Source: an uncultured Eubacteriales bacterium (GTDB taxonomy: Bacteria; Bacillota; Clostridia; Oscillospirales; Oscillospiraceae). Taken from it: a stretch of 31,781 nt of DNA. How positions within the stretch are numbered: position 1 is the stretch's first letter; the number at the start of each line of letters is the position of its first letter. Where the stretch lies: assembly GCA_900552725.1 (NCBI GenBank), contig USAT01000010.1, positions 1 to 31,781 on the forward strand. Direction: 5' to 3'. The notes under the pieces were generated by a model. The model did no database searches, was not told where the DNA came from, and worked only from the letters and a program-made list of their open reading frames with translations. A program made the translations under genes and the position numbers. This document shows, in pieces, positions 23,460 to 30,248 of this stretch.

Positions 23460-23496
23460 GCCATCGCGCCGCCGCGGAAAATACGGCCTGATCACA

Positions 23497-23525
23497 TTGA
23501 CCTCGCCGGCGCTTTCCGCTATAAT
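23497..23525 (+). promoter_or_regulatory. Promoter of the alpha/beta hydrolase gene
   Basis: TTGACC (23497-23502), 17 bases, TATAAT (23520-23525). AAGGAGG stands shortly before the ATG. Confidence 0.8.
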
Positions 23526-23575
23526 CGGACTATACATTATATGTGATACACGCTGAACGATAAGGAGGCTGGCCT

Positions 23576-24415
23576 ATGACGAACCGACCTGCGTATCAGG
23601 AGATCCATTACGGAGACTGCGCCCACAGACCGGGTATGTACAGCATACTTGTTCCGGGAAAGCGGGGAAGGCTGTTTTCTGTGCTCTATACGGCGGCGGG
23701 GGAGGGACCCCATCCCACCGTACTGCTGCTTCACGGCATCCCCGGCTGTGAGCGGAACTTCGACCTGGCCCAAGTTCTGCGTCGCGGAGGCTTCCATGTG
23801 ATGACCTTCCATTACAGCGGCAGCTGGGGCAGCGACGGCGATTACTCGCTGGCCAACGATCTGGAGGACGCTCACACGGTGCTGGACTTCATTCTGCAGA
23901 GCGAGACCTACGGCATAGACAAGTCGCGCGTCTATGCGGTAGGCCACAGCCTGGGCGGCTTCGTCTGCGGACAGCTGACGGCGGCGCGCCAGGAGATCAG
24001 TGCGGCGGTGCTGCTGATGCCCTGCGATATCGGGCGGATGCCGAAGATCGCCCAGGAGGATCCCGTGGCCTTCCGGGCCATCCGTAAGGAGCTGGAGGAG
24101 AGCGGCGGCTGGCTCAATGGCACCAGCGGCGAAGCCCTGTGGCAGGAGGCCCGGGCCCACAGCAACGATTACTGCCTGGAGAGCGCAGCGCAGGCGCTGG
24201 CGCACAAGCCGGTGCTCTGCGTCGGCGGCACGCTGGATACCTGCACGCCCCTGGCCATGCACTGCGAGCCCTTGGCCAGGGCGGTAAAGGCAGCGGGCGG
24301 AACCGCCTTCCGGATGCAGTACTTCACCACCGACCACGTCTTTTCGGATTATCGTCTCACGGTGGCGGAAGAGGTGACGGCCTTTCTGCAGGCGGAAGCC
24401 GCGAAAACGGAATAA
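23576..24415 (+). CDS. Alpha/beta hydrolase (serine esterase-like)
   Basis: A 279-residue cytosolic hydrolase. It has LLLHGIPGCERNF with the oxyanion-hole HG, the nucleophile elbow GHSLGG (Ser125), a likely acid aspartate in GGTLDTCTP and the histidine in TTDHVFSD. Together these form an intact catalytic triad. The small-molecule ester or peptide substrate cannot be told. It is a single-gene unit with its own promoter and terminator. Confidence 0.9.
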   Translation: MTNRPAYQEIHYGDCAHRPGMYSILVPGKRGRLFSVLYTAAGEGPHPTVLLLHGIPGCERNFDLAQVLRRGGFHVMTFHYSGSWGSDGDYSLANDLEDAHTVLDFILQSETYGIDKSRVYAVGHSLGGFVCGQLTAARQEISAAVLLMPCDIGRMPKIAQEDPVAFRAIRKELEESGGWLNGTSGEALWQEARAHSNDYCLESAAQALAHKPVLCVGGTLDTCTPLAMHCEPLARAVKAAGGTAFRMQYFTTDHVFSDYRLTVAEEVTAFLQAEAAKTE

Positions 24416-24418
24416 TAG

Positions 24419-24468
24419 AAAGCCCCCGCTTTTCACGCCTCAACACGAGGAATGAAAAGCGGGGGCTT
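24419..24468. terminator. Bidirectional terminator between converging genes
   Basis: A perfect 16-bp stem (24419-24434 with 24453-24468) and 18-nt loop. It lies between the plus-strand hydrolase and the minus-strand cupin. Confidence 0.85.
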
Positions 24469-24473
24469 GTGCG

Positions 24474-24803
24474 TCAGATCTCCGCGTCCTCCCGTGCGGT
24501 GGAGATCTTGATGACCACCGCTGTTTTCGCGCCGTTGTTCCAGATGGAGTGGGGCGTCATGCCGTCCACAAAGACCGACTGATCCTTTCCGGCGATGATC
24601 TCCCTGTCGCCGGTGACGATCCGCACCTCGCCGTCCACCACGATGAAGATGTGGTTGTCGCTGTGGGTGTGGTTGTTTTCCGGGCCGCCGCCGTTTTCCA
24701 AAATGTACGCGATGGCGCCCCACTGGATACGGCCCATCTCGTTGAACAGCTTCTTGGTCAGAAAGCCCTTGTGGCCCTCCGGTGTGATAAATGTGTTTTC
24801 CAT
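24474..24803 (-). CDS. Single-domain cupin protein
   Basis: A 109-residue beta-barrel. The metal-site motifs are NNHTHSDNHIFIVVDGE (cupin 1, His/His/Glu) and GMTPHSIWNNG (cupin 2, His). Residues 1-30 include LTKKLFNEMGRIQWGAI. It may be a small sensor, isomerase or dioxygenase-like protein; no substrate is evident. It follows DUF2087 and a TetR gene on the same strand within 40 bases, so they may be one operon. Confidence 0.88.
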   Translation of the reverse strand: MENTFITPEGHKGFLTKKLFNEMGRIQWGAIAYILENGGGPENNHTHSDNHIFIVVDGEVRIVTGDREIIAGKDQSVFVDGMTPHSIWNNGAKTAVVIKISTAREDAEI

Positions 24804-24840
24804 AGGTGTTGCTCATCTCTTTGCTGTGTGATCTTTCTGA

Positions 24841-25149
24841 TCAGATATACTGCGCCATAAACGCCGCAAGGGGCGGGATATCCTCCGTCCGCCAATAGCT
24901 GGTGCAGTCCGCCGTCCGGTGCAGGAGCCGCTTGTTGAAAAGCTCCCGCCGCAGGGTGGCGGCGTCGTGGAAAAGCGTCCACTCGTCCAGCAGATCGTTG
25001 ATCTCCGGCTCCGTATACCGCCGCCCGGCCGCGATCTTCCCCACCAGGTACCAGAGGGCCATCAGCTTCTTCTTGTGCTTGGCTGGAAGGGCGGTGAGCC
25101 GTCCGTCCGCGTCCAGAAACGGCGCTAATTCCAACAGCTCATACTTCAT
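24841..25149 (-). CDS. DUF2087 domain protein
   Basis: A 102-residue protein with the DUF2087 core: ALPAKHKKKLMALWYLVGKI, then RRYTEPEINDLLDEW, ATLRRELFNKRLLHRTAD and YWR. The family is winged-helix-like and is often found with regulators, so nucleic-acid binding is possible. It overlaps the TetR gene by 11 bases. Confidence 0.88.
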   Translation of the reverse strand: MKYELLELAPFLDADGRLTALPAKHKKKLMALWYLVGKIAAGRRYTEPEINDLLDEWTLFHDAATLRRELFNKRLLHRTADCTSYWRTEDIPPLAAFMAQYI

Positions 25150-25726
25150 TTTGCGTCCCCTCCCTTGCTCCGGCCTTCACCAGCAGCATCATGGCCCGGA
25201 ACTCGGTGGACAGCATCCGGCCCAGCTCCTCCTCGGAGAACCGGCAGACCCGCGTGGCGCACAGCGCGCCCACGCCGAAGGTATAGATCCACACGTTTTC
25301 AAACAGCAGCCTGGCGTCCGCCTCGCGCATGCCGTACTCCTCCCGGATCAGGGCGATGCAGGTCTCCGCCGTGGGACCCAGTACGCCGAATACGTCGTCA
25401 AAGCTGACGGCGTCCCGGCTCTCCTGCATAAAGAGGAGCTGATACAGCTTCGGTTCACGGGCACCGAACAAGACCATCCGCATGCCCACCTGCTTGAACA
25501 GGGGCATATCGGGCAGTTTCCGCGGGGCAAAGCTCTCGAACCGGCGCATGGCGGCGTCCCGCACTGATTCCTGTACCTCCTTCATGCTGTTGAATACGGT
25601 GAAGATGGGCCGGGCCGAGCTGCCCAGGGCATCGCCCAGCTCCTTGGCGGTCAGCGCCTCGACGCCCTTTTGGGAGACGAGCTCCAGCGCGGCCCGCACG
25701 ATCTCCTCCTTCGTAAATTTCGGCAT
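25139..25726 (-). CDS. TetR/AcrR-family regulator
   Basis: A 195-residue regulator. The N-terminal helix-turn-helix is KFTKEEIVRAALELV, then LTAKELGDALGSSARPIFTVF (residues 3-45). The C-terminal domain carries WIYTFGVGALCATRV. The frame continues open for 255 bases upstream, but only as antisense of the hydrolase remnant. The start at 25726 is chosen by family alignment and has no clear ribosome-binding site, so the original 5' region may have been lost by deletion. It leads an operon with DUF2087 and cupin genes. Confidence 0.85.
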   Translation of the reverse strand: MPKFTKEEIVRAALELVSQKGVEALTAKELGDALGSSARPIFTVFNSMKEVQESVRDAAMRRFESFAPRKLPDMPLFKQVGMRMVLFGAREPKLYQLLFMQESRDAVSFDDVFGVLGPTAETCIALIREEYGMREADARLLFENVWIYTFGVGALCATRVCRFSEEELGRMLSTEFRAMMLLVKAGAREGTQNEV

Positions 25727-25742
25727 CGGCGACGACAATCCC

Positions 25743-26205
25743 ATGGCGTACAACGAGCTGTTCGCGCTGGCCTTTGTGGCGCCGTATGTGGCCAGCGGGA
25801 AGAAGATCCCGCCGGAGACGGTGCAGGAGATGATGCGCCGCTCGCTGTACCACATCAAGTGGTACTTCGGCAGGACTGACCTGAATACGGACAAGGGAAA
25901 GGCGGAGAACAAGAAGAGCGTCGTCAAATACGCCAAGTGGTACACGCCGGAAAAGGAGCGGCGGTACCCCACCTCCTTCAAGGTGGATTTTGTGGGGCAG
26001 CCCTATGAGGGCGCCTGCTACTACCGCATCACCCGCTGTCCCATCTGCACTTACGCGGAAAAGCTGGGCGTCTCTGAGCTGATGCCCCTGTTCTGTGAGC
26101 TGGAGGGTGATGATCACCCTCCAGCACGGTGTTCTGCACCGCCGGCAGACCATCGCCTCCGGCGGCGATTACTGCGACTACTTCATCACAGGCGACAAAG
26201 AATAA
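25743..26205 (+). pseudogene. L-2-amino-thiazoline-4-carboxylate hydrolase family, frameshifted
   Basis: The frame starts MAYNELFALAFVAPYVASG and runs through ETVQEMMRRSLYHIKWYFG, TRCPICTYAEKLGVSELMP and FCELEG. The family end, ITLQHGVLHRRQTIASGGD then YCDYFITGDKE, follows in another frame. The shift lies at about 26105-26112, inside a perfect palindrome (26100-26124). These enzymes hydrolyse aminothiazoline carboxylate towards cysteine. Seventeen bases separate it from the TetR start with no ribosome-binding site, so the 5' end also looks cut. Dead unless the shift is an error. Confidence 0.7.
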
Positions 26206-26211
26206 ATTAAG

Positions 26212-26255
26212 GCTATAAAAGTCCGTATCAGCAAGCTGATACGGACTTTTATAGC
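26212..26255. terminator. Strong terminator after the hydrolase remnant
   Basis: A perfect 21-bp stem (26212-26232 with 26235-26255) with an AA loop. Confidence 0.8.
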
Positions 26256-26328
26256 GTGCAGAGGAACGCAGAGCTTCCCGCCTTGCTTTTCCAACAGGCG
26301 TTTATCGGCACCCTGTCTCAAAAAATGA

Positions 26329-26357
26329 TTGCGAGTTCCTGACCGTCGGTATATAGT
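26329..26357 (+). promoter_or_regulatory. Promoter of the exonuclease gene
   Basis: TTGCGA (26329-26334), 17 bases, TATAGT (26352-26357). About 50 bases before the start. Confidence 0.6.
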
Positions 26358-26408
26358 ATAGGCAGGTCTATTTTAGAAACAGAGATCATAACACAAGAGG
26401 CTATAGAG

Positions 26409-27299
26409 ATGCACTATATTGTTTTAGATTTTGAATGGAATCAGCCGTTATCGGAAAAGGAAATGCTCATGGAGCCGTTTCCTTTTGATTCTGAGATCAT
26501 TGAGATCGGTGCCATAAAGCTGGATGAAAGCTTTCAGACCGTGGATGAGTTTAAGACCTTCATCCGCCCGCAGTTTTATCCTCACCTGAGCAATGCGGTC
26601 GTACAGCTCACAAAGATCCGGCCGCAGGAGCTTGAGAAGGCCCCGTCATTTTCCGAGGCGTTTGACGCCTTCATCGACTGGTGTGGGGACGACTGCGCGC
26701 TTTGCTCCTGGGGCCCGGACGATATCCCCGTGCTGCTGGACAACATGCTGCTGCACGGCATCCCCACCGAGCCGTTCCCCTATTGCTATGACCTCCAGCG
26801 CATCTTCGCCCGGGAGCTCCTGCGGGAGAATCGCCAATGCTCCCTGTCCGACGCCGTGAAAATGCTGAAGCTTCCCGCCGACCGCGCGCACGATGCGCTG
26901 AATGATACCCGCAACACGGTGCGGGTTTGTGAACGCATGGATCTGGCTGGCTGTATAGACGAATACCGTACCGCCTTCGTCGGCTATGGAGCCGACCGCA
27001 AAAGCGGACTTATCTCCGGGCTGATCTATCCCAGTCTCGACGCCGCCCTGGCCGACACACGCGTCAGTGAGATCACCTGCCCCTATTGCGGCGAACAGGT
27101 ATCGCTTACGTTTTCCCCGCAGGAGGGAAATACGCTCTTTGGGTACGGCAGATGCAATGAAGGCGACGAATTTCTCGCACGCATCCAGCATTATCGTCAG
27201 GAGGGCAATGCCCGTAAGGTCAAGCGGATCGTCTATGAAATGAGCGATGATCTGTGGGATACCTACCAGCAGGCCAAAAGCGCCGCAAGCCCTGTGTGA
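26409..27299 (+). CDS. DEDDh 3'-5' exonuclease (RNase T/DnaQ superfamily)
   Basis: A 296-residue nuclease. Exo I is VLDFEWN (Asp7, Glu9) and Exo II lies around CALCSWGPDDIPVL. Exo III is RAHDALNDT, with the histidine and last aspartate. It resembles the KapD/ERI-1-like branch. The C-terminal third carries CPYCG and a later RCNEGDEF, which could be half of a zinc site or a nucleic-acid contact. It probably trims RNA or DNA 3' ends in the cytosol. A single-gene unit. Confidence 0.9.
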   Translation: MHYIVLDFEWNQPLSEKEMLMEPFPFDSEIIEIGAIKLDESFQTVDEFKTFIRPQFYPHLSNAVVQLTKIRPQELEKAPSFSEAFDAFIDWCGDDCALCSWGPDDIPVLLDNMLLHGIPTEPFPYCYDLQRIFARELLRENRQCSLSDAVKMLKLPADRAHDALNDTRNTVRVCERMDLAGCIDEYRTAFVGYGADRKSGLISGLIYPSLDAALADTRVSEITCPYCGEQVSLTFSPQEGNTLFGYGRCNEGDEFLARIQHYRQEGNARKVKRIVYEMSDDLWDTYQQAKSAASPV

Positions 27300-27320
27300 G
27301 CGGCGTTTCCGTTCCAATCG

Positions 27321-28068
27321 TCATTGCCATTCGCAGAAGCGCTCCAGCTCCGATACCAGCAGCGCCGGGTGATTGATGATGTCGCCATGCCCGAAGCCGG
27401 GGAAGCAGCGCACAGCCAGCCTGGGATATACGGCCTGCAGCTTTTGGATAGCTTTTTTCATGTGGCCCTCCTTTTCGCCGTACCAGCAGGCCACCTGCGC
27501 GTCCGGCTGCACCGGCGGCGGCATCCGATAGAGATACAGCCCCACCGCCATGTGGCGCGGATGGATTCCAGCGAGATGTGCTCCGGGATCCGGCGCAGCA
27601 TGGTGTTCATGCCCTCCTCCGTCTGGCCCATGAACCGCAGCGCCCAGGACGGCATGGACTTTTGTGAGCCGTCCGGTATTGCTTCTGCGGCATGACCTTC
27701 AGGAGCAGCCCGTTCAGGATGCCGAAATCCAGATATTCCGGCCCGCTGAGGATCATGCGGTCGATCCTGACCCGCGAAGACGCTTTCAGCAGGATGGCCG
27801 GGCCGCAGCCGAGGGACTCGGCAAACAGCGCGTCCAGATGCCCGCCGCAGTTTTCCTGGATATAGCCCTCCAGCTTGCGGGTCTGCTCCTGTGCCGTGGT
27901 GTAGATGGTCTCGCCTGTTCCGTCAAAGCCGTCGAAGCTGACGGCATACACGCAATATGCCTTTTCCAATAGCGGGATCACGTCCTCAAACTGCCGCCAG
28001 CACATGAGATTCCCGTGTAGCAGCATGATCTTTTTGCCATTTTGATCGCCAAATCGTTTGATCTCCAT
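27321..28068 (-). pseudogene. Alpha/beta hydrolase broken by two frameshifts
   Basis: The reading begins MEIKRFGDQNGKKIMLLHGN at 28068 and has the nucleophile region LFAESLGCGPAIL, ending at KQYRTAHKS. It resumes one frame over with MPSWALRFMGQTEEGMNTM (about 27658) and shifts again near 27555 to RMPPPVQPDAQVACWYGEKE and FPGFGHGDIINHP, the catalytic histidine region. Each piece fits one hydrolase of about 250 residues. Two independent shifts make a dead gene more likely than an assembly error. Confidence 0.7.
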
Positions 28069-28096
28069 GTGGATACTCCTTTCGCCCAAAGCGGCA

Positions 28097-28240
28097 TTAT
28101 TCTGCCTTGTCCATATCCCATACCAGACGGCACACGGCTTTCCTGCGCAGTGTGGTGCAGGTGATCATGCCGTCATAAAAGCTGTTGCTGCCCGTCAGCC
28201 GGTAGGCGCCGCGAATGGTCTCTTTTCGATCTATTTTCAT
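28097..28240 (-). pseudogene. N-terminal stub, perhaps of a SAM-dependent methyltransferase
   Basis: The 47-residue reading MKIDRKETIRGAYRLTGSNS, then FYDGMITCTTLRRKAVCRLV and WDMDKAE, looks like the start of a class I methyltransferase of gut Clostridia; the SAM-binding part is missing. The assignment is weak. It ends 29 bases before the broken hydrolase, with which it probably formed an operon. Confidence 0.4.
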
Positions 28241-28249
28241 TCCCCCGGA

Positions 28250-28281
28250 ATTATATAGATGATGGTTAGAGAACACTAACC
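28250..28281 (-). promoter_or_regulatory. Candidate promoter and operator of the stub-hydrolase unit
   Basis: TATAAT (minus strand, 28250-28255) is preceded by a perfect repeat GGTTAG-N6-CTAACC (28264-28281) that overlaps where the -35 should be. Upstream is a perfect 10-bp hairpin, 28294-28303 with 28308-28317. Confidence 0.45.
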
Positions 28282-28357
28282 GCATGCCTTGCAGAAAGCC
28301 GCATCCCTGCGGCTTTCTCATCGAAAACGGTTTATTTTTTCGACCGTATCGTAGCAA

Positions 28358-28535
28358 AGTTTGTCTCTCATGTCAAGATGCCAAAGTGTCTATTCTGCGC
28401 ACATTACGCTTTCAGCTGATATAGACGATCGCCCTGGTCGAAATAGACGGTGGGAAGTGAGGTTGCACGGGGTGTGATGGGATGGTGTAATCGGTGACAG
28501 AGATGCAGAGAAACTGTTGCTTGCGGAGGTGCTGA
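28358..28535. other. Intergenic region before the EFR1 half
   Basis: I see no gene. It carries a good ribosome-binding site (GGAGGT) for the gene at 28536. Confidence 0.35.
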
Positions 28536-29792
28536 ATGATCCTATACTTTTCCGCCACCGGAAATTGCAAATACGTCGCCGCCAGACTCGCGGCGGCCTT
28601 TGGACAGGAAACGGTGTCCATCGTTGACTGCATCCGAGATGGTGCGTATGCTTTCACGGATAATACGATCGGCATTGTTGTCCCCACATACTTCTGGGGA
28701 CTTCCCAGCATCGTGAAGGAGTTTCTTGAAAGAGCGAATTTCCATACGGACTACCTCTATCTCATCTCCACCTATGCCTTCACCATCCAGGCCAACGGCA
28801 ACGCCTTCAAGTGGAGCCATGTGGTGGCCGTTCTGGGCAGCCAGAATACCTGTATCGTAGGCTCCATGGCCCTGGGTATGGCGCTGGTCATCATCACCGG
28901 ACAGATCGACCGGTCCATCGGCTCGGCCCTGGTGCTGTGCACCGGCGTCACCATCATGGTGTTCAATGTCACCAACTCCATCCTGCTGATGATCCTGGCC
29001 GCTCTGGTCAGCGGCGCCCTGTGCGGCGCCATCAACGGCGTGCTGGCCGGCTGCGCCAAGATGCCCCCCTTCGTGGTCACCCTGGGCACCATGCTGATCT
29101 ACCGCTCCATCACGTTGTCGGTGGTACGCTCCATCGACCCGGCCATCAGCGGCTCCTCCTCCAGCCAGTTCGCCATGATCAGCGACAACAGCAACTATGA
29201 GTTCCTGCGGATGAAGTTCGGTACCGGCAAGCTGTCTCTGGGCGCCTTCTCCATCCCCTACATCACCTTTGTGTTCGTGCTGATGGTGATCCTCTTCGTC
29301 CTGCTGGCCAACAAGACCAAGTACGGCAAGAGCGTCTACGCCGTGGGCTCCAATGAGAAGAGCGCCCGCCTGGCGGGCATCAACACCACCTGGGTCAAGG
29401 TGTCTGTGTTCATCATCACCGGCCTGATGGTGGGCGTGGCCAGTATCATCCAGGCCTGCAAGATCGGCAACGTGACCCCCGCTTCCTCCGGCCAGAGCTA
29501 TGAGATGTACGCCATCGCGGCGGTGGTCCTGGCGGGCGTCAATATGGCAGGCGGCCGCGGCAAGGTGTTCGGTGTGCTGTTCGGCGCCCTGTCCTATACC
29601 ACCATCAACTTCATCATCGTGTCCATCCCCTCCCTCAGCGTGGATATTCAGGACACCTTCCAGGGTCTGGTGCTGATCATCGTCATCCTGATCCAGACCA
29701 TTGGCCCCGTCATCAAGGAGAGCATCCAGCGGGCCAGAAAGCGCCGCCGCGCCGTTCCTGTGGGCAGCACAGAGGGAAATACGGTACAATAA
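28536..29792 (+). CDS. In-frame fusion: EFR1 flavodoxin half + RbsC-type ABC permease
   Basis: A 418-residue open frame. Residues 1-80 are the flavodoxin half of an EFR1 protein (MILYFSATGNCKYVAARLAA, then VVPTYFWGLPSIVKEFLERA). From about residue 82 it is a sugar ABC permease of the RbsC/MglC family. That part has ALGMALVIITGQIDRSIGS, GALCGAINGVLAG, PPFVVTLGTMLIYRS, YAVGSNEKSARLAGI and several membrane helices. The permease lacks its first membrane helix, and the EFR1 lacks its iron-sulfur half. The join at about 28776 is in frame. A deletion scar or an assembly join is more likely than a working fusion. No ATPase or binding protein adjoins it. A terminator follows. Confidence 0.7.
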   Translation: MILYFSATGNCKYVAARLAAAFGQETVSIVDCIRDGAYAFTDNTIGIVVPTYFWGLPSIVKEFLERANFHTDYLYLISTYAFTIQANGNAFKWSHVVAVLGSQNTCIVGSMALGMALVIITGQIDRSIGSALVLCTGVTIMVFNVTNSILLMILAALVSGALCGAINGVLAGCAKMPPFVVTLGTMLIYRSITLSVVRSIDPAISGSSSSQFAMISDNSNYEFLRMKFGTGKLSLGAFSIPYITFVFVLMVILFVLLANKTKYGKSVYAVGSNEKSARLAGINTTWVKVSVFIITGLMVGVASIIQACKIGNVTPASSGQSYEMYAIAAVVLAGVNMAGGRGKVFGVLFGALSYTTINFIIVSIPSLSVDIQDTFQGLVLIIVILIQTIGPVIKESIQRARKRRRAVPVGSTEGNTVQ

Positions 29793-29842
29793 CGGTGCAT
29801 AAAAGGTACAATAACGCCCTTAATGTACCCCATAAACCCATG

Positions 29843-29870
29843 AAAAAGCCACCTAAATGGGTGGCTTTTT
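29843..29870. terminator. Terminator between the permease and sigK
   Basis: An 11-bp stem AAAAAGCCACC with GGTGGCTTTTT. It works for both converging genes. Confidence 0.85.
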
Positions 29871-29885
29871 TATGTGGTGTGCCGC

Positions 29886-30248
29886 TTACCAGTATTCCCG
29901 CAGCGCCTCCTCCAGCTTTTCCAGCGCCTTCTTCTCGATGCGGGAGACATAGCTTCGGCTGATATGATAGGCGGCGGCCACCTGCCGCTGAGTCTGGGGC
30001 ACCCGGCCCTCCAGGCCGTAGCGGCGGCGGATGATGTCGGCCTCCCGCTCCGTCAGCCGCTCGGCCACCAGGCGGCGTACCAGTGCCCGGTCGTCCTTGT
30101 CCTGCAGGTCCTCCAGCATGGTGTCGCTTTTACCCACCACGTCGCCGATGGACAGCTCTGCCCCGTCGCCGTCGGTCTCAATGGCCTCGTTGAGGGACAC
30201 CTCCCCCTGCAGCTTCTTCGTCCGGCGGAAGTACATGAGGATTTCATT
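29886..30248 (-). pseudogene. sigK: 3' half of sigK (sporulation sigma-K)
   Basis: The reading NEILMYFRRTKKLQGEVSL, then a region-3-like stretch and LTEREADIIRRRYGLEGR, ends with HISRSYVSRIEKKALEKL. It matches the second half of sigma-K (regions 3-4), the late mother-cell sigma factor. Homology begins right at the AATGA junction (30244-30248) and no first half precedes it; a serine recombinase gene does. The break position and the neighbour match the skin elements of Bacillus subtilis and Clostridioides difficile. It would be expressed only after excision joins it to the 5' half beyond the window. The internal ATG at 30236 has no ribosome-binding site. Confidence 0.88.
30244..30248. other. 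AATGA crossover core of the sigK element (att site)
   Basis: AATGA (minus strand) is shared by the end of the recombinase gene, whose TGA stop it contains, and the start of the sigK 3' half. As recalled, B. subtilis sigK/skin recombines at a 5-bp AATGA repeat. Confidence 0.6.

Noticed and set aside
28542..29789. Long minus-strand open frame, histidine/aspartate/glutamine-rich
   Set aside because: Antisense of the EFR1-permease frame, where membrane helices and third-position bias explain the openness.
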